From Streptomyces cacaoi (GTDB lineage: Bacteria > Actinomycetota > Actinomycetes > Streptomycetales > Streptomycetaceae), in the NCBI RefSeq assembly GCF_006539165.1, contig NZ_BJMM01000020.1, positions 1 through 64,000 on the forward strand: a DNA stretch of 64,000 nucleotides, written 5' to 3'. The notes beneath the pieces were generated by a model. That model made no database searches, was not told the origin of the DNA, and saw only the letters and a list, made by a program, of their open reading frames with translations. The translations under genes were made by a program, and so were the position numbers. This document shows, piece after piece, positions 8,764 through 17,494 of this stretch (positions are counted from its first letter, which is position 1; every line of letters begins with the position of its first letter).

Positions 8764-9903
8764 ATGCGAGTCATAGTTGTCGGAGCAGGCGTGCTGGGCA
8801 CGATGCACGCCTGGCACGCGGTGGAGCGGGGCCACGAGGTCCTCCACATCGAGCGCGAGGAGCAGGCGCGCGGCGCCTCGGTACGCAATTTCGGCCTGGT
8901 CTGGGTGGGCGGCCGGGCGGACGGCCCGGAGCTGCGGGCGGCCCTGCGCGCACGGGAGTTGTGGGAGGAGATCGGCGACCGGGTGCCGGGCCTCGGCTTC
9001 CGGGCGGGCGGTTCGCTCACCGCGGTCACGACGGAGGCGGAGCTGGCGGTGGCCCGCGAGGCGGCGGCCCGCCCGGACGCCGCGATCCGCGGCTACCGGC
9101 TGCTGGACCGGGACGAGGTGCGGGACCTCAATCCGGCGCTGCGCGGCGAGGCGCTGCTGGGCGGCCTGTGGTGTGAGCGGGACGCGCTCGTCGAACCGCG
9201 CACGGCGCAGCGGGAGTTGCAGTCGGCGCTGCGGGCCCGCGCCGGCGGCCGGTACACGTTCCTGGGCGGGCGCGAGGTGCGCGAGGTGCCCACGGGGCGC
9301 CCGGCCGTCCGGGACGAGACGGGCGAGGTGCACGAGGGCGACGTGGTCGTGCTGTGCACGGGCGCCTGGCTGGGCGGGCTGGCGCGCGAGCTGGTGCCGG
9401 AGATGCCGGTGCGGCGGGTGCGGTTGCAGATGATGCAGACCGAGCCGCTGGGCGAGCGGTTGACCACGTCGGTCGCCGACGCCGACAGCTTCCGCTACTA
9501 CCCGGCGTACCGGGGCGCGGCCCTGGACGCGCTGGCCGCGGAGCAGCCGCAGCCGCCGGTGGCGCGGGCGCACGGTATGCAGCTGCTGATGGCGCAGCGT
9601 CTCGACGGTTCGCTGACGATCGGCGACACCCACGCGTACGAGACCCCCTTCGCCTTCGACGTGGACGAGGAGCCGTACGGCCATCTGGAGCGGGTGGCGA
9701 GCGGGTTGCTGGGCCGGGAGCTGCCGCCGGTGCGCCGTCGCTGGGCGGGGGTGTACGCGCAGTGCACCGAGCCGGGCCGGGTCGTGCTGCGGCAGGAGGC
9801 GGCCGGGCGCGACGGCGTGTGGCTGGTGACGGGCCCGGGCGGGCGCGGGATGACGTGTTCTCCCGCGATCGCCGAGGCGACGGCGGACGAGCTGGGCTGG
9901 TGA
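8764..9903 (+). CDS. FAD-dependent oxidoreductase, phosphonate-associated
   Basis: A 379-residue DAO-family flavoprotein. The dinucleotide-binding motif is at the N-terminus (VVGAGVLGTMHAWHAVERG, residues 4-22), then the acidic end of beta2 (HIERE). The C-terminal GPGGRGMTCSPAIAEATADE closes the FAD site. It fits the TIGR03364-type family found with phosphonate hydrolases. In this operon it is best placed to oxidise aminoethylphosphonate or an N-methyl or hydroxy derivative to phosphonoacetaldehyde or a related aldehyde, doing the job of the missing PhnW transaminase. That substrate is inferred from context. The ATG at 8764 is preferred over the in-frame ATG three codons earlier because of GAAGGTGCGGGG upstream. 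Confidence 0.8.
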   Translation: MRVIVVGAGVLGTMHAWHAVERGHEVLHIEREEQARGASVRNFGLVWVGGRADGPELRAALRARELWEEIGDRVPGLGFRAGGSLTAVTTEAELAVAREAAARPDAAIRGYRLLDRDEVRDLNPALRGEALLGGLWCERDALVEPRTAQRELQSALRARAGGRYTFLGGREVREVPTGRPAVRDETGEVHEGDVVVLCTGAWLGGLARELVPEMPVRRVRLQMMQTEPLGERLTTSVADADSFRYYPAYRGAALDALAAEQPQPPVARAHGMQLLMAQRLDGSLTIGDTHAYETPFAFDVDEEPYGHLERVASGLLGRELPPVRRRWAGVYAQCTEPGRVVLRQEAAGRDGVWLVTGPGGRGMTCSPAIAEATADELGW

Positions 9904-10850
9904 GCGGAGTGACACGGCACGACGGGATGCACACAGCGGAGCGCGACGGTGCGCACCGCGTCGGGACGCACGACGGGACGCACGGAAGGCGTGACGTGGG
10001 GCGCGTCGGAAGGCACGGCGGGGGCGAACCGCCCGCCGGCGAGCCGCACTTCGGGCTGGTGGTGCTGGACATGGCGGGCACGACCGTCGCGGACGACGGG
10101 CTCGTCGAGCGGGCGTTCGCGGGCGCGGCCCGGGTGCTGGGCGCCGGGCCCGGCACCCCGGCGCACCACCGGATGCTGGAGCATGTGCGCGCCACGATGG
10201 GCGAGTCCAAGATCTCCGTGTTCCGGCATCTGGCCGACGGCGACGAGGAGTTGGCCCGGCACGCGAACGCCGCGTTCGAGCGCGAGTACGGGGAGCTGGT
10301 GGCGCAGGGGCACTGCGCGCCGGTGCCGGGCGCCCGCGAGGCCGTCGAGGAACTGTGCGCGGCCGGCCGCACGGTGGTGCTCACCACCGGCTTCGCCCGG
10401 GCCACCCAGGACGCGATCCTGGACGCGCTGGGCTGGCGTGCGCTCGTCGCGCTCACGCTGTGCCCGGTGGACACCGGCCCGGCCGGGCGGGGCCGCCCCT
10501 ACCCGGACCTGGTGCTGGCGGCGCTGCTGCGGACCGGCGCCGTGGACGACGTACGCCGGGTCGCGGTGGCCGGGGACACCGCGTACGACATGCGGACCGG
10601 GGTGCGTGCCGGCGCCGGCGCGGTCGTGGGGGTGCTGACCGGGGCGCACGGCGCGCGGGAGCTGCGCGGCGCGGGCGCGAGCGCGGTACTGGACTCGGTG
10701 GCCGGGCTGCCCGCCCTGCTGAACGGTCTGGAGACGGACGGGCCGCAGCCGGGCGAACCGGGTTCGGACGAGCGGCAGTCCGGCGGGGCCGGGGCGGGGC
10801 GTCCGGAGCCGGGCGGGTCGGGGCCGGGCGGTCCGGTGACGCCGTCGTGA
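9900..10850 (+). CDS. PhnX-like HAD hydrolase (phosphonatase-like)
   Basis: A 316-residue HAD-superfamily enzyme likely to cleave the C-P bond of phosphonoacetaldehyde or a relative. Motif I is LDMAGTTVADDG with nucleophile Asp57 and, two residues on, the Ala that marks phosphonatases rather than the usual Asp. A cap lysine, Lys104 in TMGESKISVFRH, lines up with the Schiff-base lysine of PhnX. Motif II is VLTTGFAR and motif III/IV is VAVAGDTAYDM. The GTG start overlaps the previous stop as GTGA. The first 48 residues are His/Arg/Gly-rich and not part of the fold; GTG 9909 or ATG 9927 could be the real start. A low-complexity tail of about 40 residues follows. Confidence 0.85.
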   Translation: MSGVTRHDGMHTAERDGAHRVGTHDGTHGRRDVGRVGRHGGGEPPAGEPHFGLVVLDMAGTTVADDGLVERAFAGAARVLGAGPGTPAHHRMLEHVRATMGESKISVFRHLADGDEELARHANAAFEREYGELVAQGHCAPVPGAREAVEELCAAGRTVVLTTGFARATQDAILDALGWRALVALTLCPVDTGPAGRGRPYPDLVLAALLRTGAVDDVRRVAVAGDTAYDMRTGVRAGAGAVVGVLTGAHGARELRGAGASAVLDSVAGLPALLNGLETDGPQPGEPGSDERQSGGAGAGRPEPGGSGPGGPVTPS

Positions 10851-11959
10851 CGGGCGGACGCGGCCCCGGCACGGGCATACGGTTCGACGAGGTGACCGTC
10901 GCCTACGGCGGCACCGTCGCCCTCGACACCCTGGATCTCACCGTCCGGCCGGGCGAGGTGCTGGCGCTGCTGGGCCCCTCCGGGTCCGGCAAGACGACCG
11001 CGCTGCGTACCGTCGCCGGCTTCGTCCGGCCCACCGGCGGCCGGGTGTGGATCGGCGGGCGGGACGTGACGGATCTGCCGCCGCACGCGCGGGACGTGGG
11101 CATGGTCGTGCAGAGCTATGCGCTCTTCCCGCACATGCGCGTCGAGGACAACGTCGCGTTCGGCCTGAAGGCGCGGAAGGCGCCGAAGATGCCGCGGGCC
11201 GAGATCGCGGCGCGGGTCGGCGAGGCGCTGGAGACGACCGGGATGAGCGGCTACGCGCGCCGCTACCCGCGCGAGCTGTCCGGCGGCCAGCAGCAGCGGG
11301 TCGCCATCGCGCGGGCGCTGGCCGTGCGGCCCGGCGTGCTGCTGCTGGACGAGCCGCTGTCCGCGCTGGACGCCCGGCTGCGCTCCGGCATGCTGGCCGA
11401 ACTCGCCCGGCTGCACCGGGAGTTGCCCGAGGTGCCGATGGTGTACGTCACCCACGACCAGGTGGAGGCGCTCACCCTGGCCGACCGGGTGGCCGTCATG
11501 GACCGGGCGCGGCTGCGTGCGCTGGGCACCCCGCGGGAGCTGTACCGCAGCCCGGCCGACACCTTCACCGCCTCGTTCGTGGGCAGCGCCAATCTGCTCC
11601 CGGTGACCTGCGCGGCCGAGGGCACCGTCCGGTTCGGCGGGACGGCGCTGACCGTCGGGCTCGGTGCGGCCGGGGCTTCCCGCGCGGGGGAGGAGCGCAC
11701 GCTGTGCGTCCGGCCGCACCGGATCGTCCTCGGCGAGGACGGGCCGAACGTGCTGCGGGGCACCGTCACCGCCGTGCAGTGGCGGGGCGCCACCCACCGC
11801 GTCGCGATCGAGGCGGAGGGGCACGAGGTGCGCGCGGACGTGCCCGAACTGGACACGGTCCCCGCGCCCGGCGAGCGGCTCGCACTGAGCTTCGCCCCCG
11901 GTGACGCCGCGCTGCTGCCCGCCCGGACCGGAGCGAACGGAGCGCAGGACCATGACTGA
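10847..11959 (+). CDS. ABC transporter ATPase, aminoethylphosphonate type
   Basis: A 370-residue ABC ATPase of the PotA/PhnT class. Walker A is GPSGSGKTT, the Q-loop is in VVQSYALFPHM, the signature is LSGGQQQRVAIARAL, Walker B is VLLLDEPLSALD, and the switch His is in VTHDQVEALTLADR. A TOBE-like C-terminal domain occupies about residues 260-370 (CVRPHRIVLGEDG). The GTG start overlaps the HAD stop as GTGA, and the 3' end overlaps the next start by 8 nt, so the genes are translationally coupled. With the two permeases and the lipoprotein it forms a complete importer, placed by context as a 2-aminoethylphosphonate importer. Confidence 0.88.
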   Translation: MTGGRGPGTGIRFDEVTVAYGGTVALDTLDLTVRPGEVLALLGPSGSGKTTALRTVAGFVRPTGGRVWIGGRDVTDLPPHARDVGMVVQSYALFPHMRVEDNVAFGLKARKAPKMPRAEIAARVGEALETTGMSGYARRYPRELSGGQQQRVAIARALAVRPGVLLLDEPLSALDARLRSGMLAELARLHRELPEVPMVYVTHDQVEALTLADRVAVMDRARLRALGTPRELYRSPADTFTASFVGSANLLPVTCAAEGTVRFGGTALTVGLGAAGASRAGEERTLCVRPHRIVLGEDGPNVLRGTVTAVQWRGATHRVAIEAEGHEVRADVPELDTVPAPGERLALSFAPGDAALLPARTGANGAQDHD

Positions 11960-13193
11960 GCCCGACACCCGGACGCCGCCGCACCCGCCCGCGACCGGTG
12001 CGGCCGGTGCGACCGAGGCCCGTTCTTCCGCGCCGGGTGCGCCGGAGGCTCGTTCCGCCGCGCCCGGTGCGCGCGAGCCCGGTGCCGCCGGATCCGGTGC
12101 CGCCGGATCCGGTGGGGGCGAGCCCGGTGGCGTCCGGCCGGGGGCCGTCCGGCCGGGGGCGGCCTCGTCCGGTTCCGGCCCGCCCGGTGCGGCCGCGTCC
12201 GCCGGGGAGACCGGGGAAACCGGAAAGACCGAGGAGACCGGGGAGGCCGGGAAGACCGAGGAGACCGGGGAGACCGGGAAGGCCCGCGCGGCCGGGCGCG
12301 GACGCCGGGGTGCCGCGTGGCTGTGGGCGCTGCCGCCGGTGGCCGTGCTCGGCGTCGTCTTCCTCTATCCGCTGGGCCTCGTGGTGGCCCAGAGCCTCAC
12401 CGGCGAGGCCGGAGTGGGCGCGTACGCCGAGGTGTTCGGCTCGGCGGCGTTCCGGGAGGCGCTGACCACCACCGTGCTGCTCGCGGTCGGCGCGACCGTC
12501 GGCTGTGTGGTGCTGGGGTTCGTGCTGGCGCTGATCGTGGCCTTCGTGCCGTTCCCCGGCAGCAGGGGCGTCGCCCGCTTCATCGACGTCTTCCTCTCCT
12601 TCCCGTCCTTCCTGATCACGCTGGCCCTGCTGTTCGTCTACGGCACGGTCGGCATGGCCAACGGGCTGTGGACGGATGTGACGGGCGCCGCGCACGGGCC
12701 GTTCGACTTCCTCACCACGCCGTGGGGGGTGCTCCTCGCGGAGATCACCTACTTCACGCCCTTCGTGATGCGGCCCCTGCTGGCCGCTTTCGGACAGCTG
12801 GAGACCGCACAGCTGGAGGTGGCCTCGTCGTTGGGCGCCCGTCCGGCGCGGATCGTGCGGCAGGTGGTGCTGCCGGAGGCGTACCCGGCGCTGATGGCCG
12901 GCGGCAGCCTCGTCCTGGTGCTGTGCCTGAACGAGTTCGCGATCGTCCTGTTCACCGGCGCGAAGGACGTCGTGACCCTGCCGATGCTCATCTACAGCAC
13001 GGCGATCCTCGAATCGGACTACGGCACGGCGTGCGTCGTCGCGACCGTCAACATCGTCCTCTCGGTCGGCCTGTACGGGCTCTACCGGGTGCTGACCGCC
13101 CGGGCCGCACCGGCGCGGCGGCACCGCGGGCGCGCGCCCGGGCGCGCGGGGACCGGCGGAAAGGAGAGTGCCCGTGCTGGTGCACACGTGTAA
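11952..13193 (+). CDS. ABC permease with long low-complexity N-terminus
   Basis: A 413-residue inner-membrane permease of the phosphonate importer. The first 115 residues are not membrane protein: an Ala/Gly/Pro/Glu-rich stretch containing tandem GAAGSGAAGSG and ETGETGKTEETGEAGKTEE units. Transmembrane segments then begin (WLWALPPVAVLGVVFLYPL) and about six can be counted. The EAA loop that docks on the ATPase is EVASSLGARPARIVRQVVLP. The ATG overlaps the ATPase stop by 8 nt. The N-terminal extension encoded by a repeat-rich tract is unusual for a permease; an internal GTG start nearer the first membrane segment cannot be excluded. Confidence 0.85.
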   Translation: MTEPDTRTPPHPPATGAAGATEARSSAPGAPEARSAAPGAREPGAAGSGAAGSGGGEPGGVRPGAVRPGAASSGSGPPGAAASAGETGETGKTEETGEAGKTEETGETGKARAAGRGRRGAAWLWALPPVAVLGVVFLYPLGLVVAQSLTGEAGVGAYAEVFGSAAFREALTTTVLLAVGATVGCVVLGFVLALIVAFVPFPGSRGVARFIDVFLSFPSFLITLALLFVYGTVGMANGLWTDVTGAAHGPFDFLTTPWGVLLAEITYFTPFVMRPLLAAFGQLETAQLEVASSLGARPARIVRQVVLPEAYPALMAGGSLVLVLCLNEFAIVLFTGAKDVVTLPMLIYSTAILESDYGTACVVATVNIVLSVGLYGLYRVLTARAAPARRHRGRAPGRAGTGGKESARAGAHV

Positions 13194-13971
13194 GGGGCGC
13201 TGGGCGGCGTGGGCCGTCTTCGCGGTGCTGTTCGTGCCGCTGTTCGCGCTGCCGCTGCTGGTGATCGCCGTCGCCTCGCTGTCCACCCACTGGAGCGGAG
13301 CGTTCCCCTCCGGGCCGACGGTGGAGCACTACGCCGCCGCCACCCGCGGCGAATCCCTCGCCGCGCTGAGCGTCAGCCTCCAGACCGCCGTCGGCGCGGG
13401 GCTGCTCGCGCTGGCCCTGGGTACCTGGGCCGCGCTGGCCGCCGCCTCGCTCGGGCCACGGCTGAAACGGGTGCTGGACGCGCTGTTCGTGCTGCCCGTC
13501 GCCGTGCCGTCCGTCGTGGTCGGGCTCGCGGTACTGGTCGCCTTCAGCCGGCCGCCGCTGCTGCTCAACGGCACCCGGTGGATCGTCTTCGTGGCGCACA
13601 CGGTGCTGGTCACCGCGTTCGCCTACCAGTCGGTCTCGGCCGCGCTCACCCGGCTCGACCCCGCCTACGCACAGATGGCCGCCTCACTCGGCGCCCGCCC
13701 CTGGTACGTCCTGTGGCGGGTCAAGCTGCCGCTGCTGCTGCCCTCGCTCACGGCCGCGGCCGGGCTCTGCTTCGCCCTGTCCATGGGGGAGCTGAGCGCG
13801 ACGATGATGCTCTACCCGCCGGACTGGATGCCGCTCCCGGTGAAGATCTTCGCCGCGACCGACCGGGGCTCGCTGTTCGTCGGCTCCGCGCTCGCGGTCG
13901 TCCTGATGGCGGCCACCCTGTGCGTGCTGCTCGCCGTCGCGCGCGTCCGGACGAGAGCCGCCTACCGCTGA
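13168..13971 (+). CDS. ABC permease, aminoethylphosphonate type
   Basis: A 267-residue membrane permease, the second of the pair. About six hydrophobic segments are visible, starting with WAAWAVFAVLFVPLFALPLLV, and the EAA loop is QMAASLGARPWYVLWRVKLP. It overlaps the upstream permease by 26 nt. GAAAGGAGA lies immediately before three closely spaced GTG codons (13168, 13174, 13180); 13174 has the better ribosome spacing, so the start is uncertain by two to four residues. It acts with the preceding ATPase and permease in the same importer. Confidence 0.88.
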   Translation: MPVLVHTCKGRWAAWAVFAVLFVPLFALPLLVIAVASLSTHWSGAFPSGPTVEHYAAATRGESLAALSVSLQTAVGAGLLALALGTWAALAAASLGPRLKRVLDALFVLPVAVPSVVVGLAVLVAFSRPPLLLNGTRWIVFVAHTVLVTAFAYQSVSAALTRLDPAYAQMAASLGARPWYVLWRVKLPLLLPSLTAAAGLCFALSMGELSATMMLYPPDWMPLPVKIFAATDRGSLFVGSALAVVLMAATLCVLLAVARVRTRAAYR

Positions 13972-14026
13972 GCCCCGCCCCTCCCCCTTCTTCCCCTCTC
14001 TTCCTGCACTGCGAAAGGTCCCCGTC

Positions 14027-15094
14027 ATGTCCTCCTCCCACCGCGGGCGCTCCGCCGTCGCCGCCGCCGGTGCGCTCGTTCTGGCGCTCGTCCTCACCGG
14101 CTGCGGCGGTACCGGAACCGCGTCCTCCGGCGACGAGGTCGTCACCGTCTACAGCGCCGACGGCCTCAAGGGCGAGAACGGCGACGGCTGGTACGACGAA
14201 CAGTTCGCCGCCTTCGAACGCAAGACCGGAATCAAGGTCGAGTACGTCGAGGGCGGCTCCGGCGAGATGGTGCAGCGCACCGAACGCGAGAAGGCCAACA
14301 CCCAGGCCGACGTCCTCGTCACGCTGCCGCCCTTCATCCAGCAGGCCGACAGCAAGGGACTGCTGACCGCCTACCGGCCCGAACACGCCGAGCACATCCC
14401 CGCCGGGGAGCGCCCCGGGAACGCCCACTGGACGCCGGTCGTCAACAACTACTTCGGGTTCGTGCACAACACCGCGCAGCCGCCCGCGCCCACCGCCTGG
14501 CAGGACCTGCTGAAGCCCCGCTACCGCGACAAGGTGCAGTACTCGACGCCCGGCGTCGCCGGGGACGGCACCGCGCTGGTGATCCAGGCGATCCACGACT
14601 TCGGCGGGCGCGAGGCCGCCATGGAGTACCTCGGCAAGCTCCAGAAGAACAACGTCGGGCCCTCGTCCTCGACCAGCAAGCTCGCACCCAAGGTCGACAA
14701 GGGCGAGCTGCTCGCGGCCAACGGCGATGTCCAGATGAACTACGCCCAGTCCCGGACCATGCCGCACCTCGGGCTCTGGTTCCCGGCGGCGAAGAAGGGC
14801 GCCGCGCCCTCCACCTTCGCGCTGCCGTACACCGCCGGGCTGGTCAAGGGCGCCCCGCACGGCGAGAACGGCAAGAAGCTGCTGGACTTCCTGCTCAGCA
14901 GGCGGGCCCAGGAACAGGTCTCGTCCGTGGGCGGCGGCTTCACCGTGCGCGAGGACATCACGGCGGACGACGCGAACGCCCAGGACCTCCGCAAGCTGAT
15001 GAAGGGTGTGAAGGTCTTCCGGCCCGACTGGAGCGAGGTCGCCCGGAACCTCGACTCCTACATCGACGACTGGAAGAAGGCCACCGGGAGCTGA
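14027..15094 (+). CDS. Phosphonate-type substrate-binding lipoprotein
   Basis: A 355-residue extracellular binding protein for the importer. The signal peptide ends in the lipobox LVLTGC with Cys26 as lipid anchor. The mature part is a type 2 periplasmic-binding fold (VVTVYSADGLKGENGDGWYDEQF; TYSTPGV-like and LPYTAGLVKGAPH blocks), similar to the PhnS/iron-binding class of cluster D proteins. It is the last gene of the set, 55 bases after the second permease with a GAAAGG ribosome site. Preference for 2-aminoethylphosphonate is inferred from the neighbouring phosphonatase-like enzyme. Confidence 0.87.
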   Translation: MSSSHRGRSAVAAAGALVLALVLTGCGGTGTASSGDEVVTVYSADGLKGENGDGWYDEQFAAFERKTGIKVEYVEGGSGEMVQRTEREKANTQADVLVTLPPFIQQADSKGLLTAYRPEHAEHIPAGERPGNAHWTPVVNNYFGFVHNTAQPPAPTAWQDLLKPRYRDKVQYSTPGVAGDGTALVIQAIHDFGGREAAMEYLGKLQKNNVGPSSSTSKLAPKVDKGELLAANGDVQMNYAQSRTMPHLGLWFPAAKKGAAPSTFALPYTAGLVKGAPHGENGKKLLDFLLSRRAQEQVSSVGGGFTVREDITADDANAQDLRKLMKGVKVFRPDWSEVARNLDSYIDDWKKATGS

Positions 15095-15304
15095 CCCGGG
15101 CGTACGCCTGTACGGCCGCTCCGGCTGCCCCGGCCGGCAACGGGCGGCGCCCTCCGGGGCGGTCAGCCGGGCCCTCGACGCCGTACGCTCCGGCTGACCA
15201 GCCGCCCACCTCCGGTTAGGCTGACGGCGGCGGCCGGTGCCGTGCACCGCTGCATGGCCACGGCCCCGCCGGCCGGATACACGACCCCTGGCAGGAGCTG
15301 TCAC

Positions 15305-16084
15305 GTGGCAGAGCGCAAGCCCATCGAGTCCTGGCTCACCGACATGGACGGTGTGCTGATGCACGAGGGGATCCCGGTCCCCGGAGCGGACGCCTTCATC
15401 AAGCGGCTCAAGGAGTCCGGCCGCCCCTTCCTGGTGCTCACCAACAACTCGATGTACACGCCCCGCGACCTGCACGCCCGGCTCGCACGCATCGGGCTGG
15501 AGGTGCCCACGGAGAACATCTGGACCTCCGCGCTGGCCACCGCCCAGTTCCTCGACGACCAGCGGCCCGGCGGCACCGCCTACGTCATCGGCGAGGCCGG
15601 GCTCACCACGGCGCTGCACGACATCGGCTACGTCCTGTCCGACTCCGACCCGGACTACGTCGTCCTCGGCGAGACCCGCACCTACAGCTTCGAGGCGCTG
15701 ACCCGGGCCATCCGGCTCATCAACGACGGGGCCCGGTTCATCGCCACCAACCCCGACGAGACGGGGCCCTCCACCGAGGGGGCGCTGCCCGCCACCGGGT
15801 CCGTCGCCGCGCTCATCACCAAGGCCACCGGGCGCAAGCCGTACTTCGTCGGAAAGCCGAACCCGCTGATGATGCGGGCCGGACTGAACGCGATCGGGGC
15901 GCACTCGGAGACGAGCGCCATGATCGGGGACCGGATGGACACCGATGTGCGGGCTGGCATGGAGGCCGGCCTGGAGACGTTCCTGGTCCTCACCGGGCTG
16001 ACGACACCGGACGAGATCGACCGGTATCCGTACCGCCCCACGACCGTCGTCGACTCGATCGCGGACCTCGTCGAACGCGTCTGA
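15305..16084 (+). CDS. HAD-IIA (NagD-like) phosphatase
   Basis: A 259-residue HAD hydrolase of subclass IIA. Motif I is WLTDMDGVLMH, motif II is LVLTNNSMY, the motif III lysine is in FVGKPNPLMM, and motif IV is MIGDRMDTDVRAGMEAG. A C2-type cap lies between motifs II and III. Family members dephosphorylate small metabolites such as nucleotides or sugar phosphates; the substrate here is unknown. AGGAGCTG is positioned for the GTG at 15305. It follows the phosphonate operon by 210 bases and need not belong to it. Confidence 0.87.
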   Translation: MAERKPIESWLTDMDGVLMHEGIPVPGADAFIKRLKESGRPFLVLTNNSMYTPRDLHARLARIGLEVPTENIWTSALATAQFLDDQRPGGTAYVIGEAGLTTALHDIGYVLSDSDPDYVVLGETRTYSFEALTRAIRLINDGARFIATNPDETGPSTEGALPATGSVAALITKATGRKPYFVGKPNPLMMRAGLNAIGAHSETSAMIGDRMDTDVRAGMEAGLETFLVLTGLTTPDEIDRYPYRPTTVVDSIADLVERV

Positions 16085-16249
16085 CCCGCCCTTTCCCGGG
16101 CCCCGGCGGGGGCGCGGAGGCCCGGTGCCGGGGCGTAACAGTACATCGACAGCTCGGCGGGGCGAGGGCGGCCGTGTGACACGATGGTCAGCGGATTTGT
16201 CCCATCGGGGGGTCCGGGCCCGGCCCGGAGTACAGCCAAGGGGGAGTGG

Positions 16250-17299
16250 ATGTACGGCAGTCACGACGGCCGCGGCCGGACCGCTGCCCGCCTCGCAGCG
16301 GGCGGCGCGACCGTGGGCGCGATGCTGTTGCTCGCCGGTTGTTTCTCGTCGTCGGACGATGGCAAGGACGGCGGGGACGCCGGCGCGGCCATCCGGCAGC
16401 GCCCCAAGTCGCAGACCCCGTACTGGGTGAACCCGGAGGGCAACGCGGCCCGGCAGATGGCCGAGTACCGCAAGGACGACAAGTCCGCCCAGGCCGAGCA
16501 GATCAAGAAGATCGCCGGCCAGCCGGTCGCCGAGTGGATCGGCACCGAGGACCCGCAGGGCCAGACGGAGAAGCTCACCCGGGCCGCCGACAAGGCGGAC
16601 CGCAGCGCCCTGCTCGTGCTCTACAACCTGCCGCACCGCGACTGCGGCCAGTACAGCAAGGGCGGCGCGGCGGACGCGAACGCCTACCGGGCCTGGCTGG
16701 ACAAGGTCGTCAAGGGCATCGGTGACCGCGCGGCGACCGTCGTCGTCGAACCGGACGCCATCCCGCACCTGCTGGCCGAGGGCTGCACCCCGAAGGAGTT
16801 CCACGACGAGCGGTACGCGCTGCTGAACGAGGCCGTCACCAAGCTCAAGGAACTCCCGGAGACGAAGGTGTACCTGGACGCCGGCAACCCCGACTGGGTG
16901 CGCGACCCGGGCGGCCTCGTGGAGCCGCTGAACCGGGCGGGCATCGCGAAGGCCGACGGCTTCGCGCTGAACGTCTCCAACTACCAGACGACGAAGTCGA
17001 ACATCGCCTACGGCAAGAAGGTCTCGCCGATGGTGGGCAACAAGCCGTTCGTGATCGACACCAGCCGGAACGGCAACGGCCCGGTGGAGGGCGCACACGC
17101 CGACGAGGAGGCGTGGTGCAACCCCTCCGGCCGGGCACTCGGCGAGCCCCCGACGACGAAGACGGGGGACGAGCAGGTGGACGCCTACCTGTGGATCAAA
17201 CGGCCCGGCGAGTCCGACGGCGAGTGCAAGGGCGGCCCGAAGGCCGGCCAGTGGTGGCCCAAGTACGCCCTGGAACTGGCCCACAACACCAAACACTGA
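16250..17299 (+). CDS. GH6 endoglucanase-like lipoprotein (CslZ-like)
   Basis: A 349-residue glycoside hydrolase family 6 protein. The signal peptide ends in LLLAGC with lipobox Cys31, so it should be tethered to the outer face of the membrane. GH6 hallmarks are intact: LVLYNLPHRDCGQYS (Asp131), VVVEPDAIPH (Asp169, catalytic acid position), LDAGNPDW, and VIDTSRNGNG (Asp270, base region). Its size and lipoprotein nature match CslZ, the endoglucanase linked to cslA-glxA in Streptomyces, although two genes separate it from glxA here. Trimming beta-1,4-glucan made by CslA is the likely role. AGGGGGAG precedes the ATG. Confidence 0.88.
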   Translation: MYGSHDGRGRTAARLAAGGATVGAMLLLAGCFSSSDDGKDGGDAGAAIRQRPKSQTPYWVNPEGNAARQMAEYRKDDKSAQAEQIKKIAGQPVAEWIGTEDPQGQTEKLTRAADKADRSALLVLYNLPHRDCGQYSKGGAADANAYRAWLDKVVKGIGDRAATVVVEPDAIPHLLAEGCTPKEFHDERYALLNEAVTKLKELPETKVYLDAGNPDWVRDPGGLVEPLNRAGIAKADGFALNVSNYQTTKSNIAYGKKVSPMVGNKPFVIDTSRNGNGPVEGAHADEEAWCNPSGRALGEPPTTKTGDEQVDAYLWIKRPGESDGECKGGPKAGQWWPKYALELAHNTKH

Positions 17300-17320
17300 C
17301 CCGTTCCGCGCCCGTACCGT

Positions 17321-17359
17321 CCCCCGCCCCTGCCGTGGCAACAGCCGCCGGGGCGGGGG
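17321..17359 (+). terminator. Stem-loop after GH6 gene
   Basis: Perfect 10-bp arms 17321-17330 and 17350-17359 (CCCCCGCCCC with GGGGCGGGGG), followed by CTTTCTGTTGT. Confidence 0.75.
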
Positions 17360-17494
17360 CTTTCTGTTGTGCCGCGCGCCGGTGGTCCGGCAGTTCCGCT
17401 GTTCCGGGCCGTCCGGGGGGAGGCGCCGGCACCGAGGCTGCCTGCATGCTGGCGACTCGACCGTCGAGGACCGAACCGGAAGGCAGTGCTGCGG

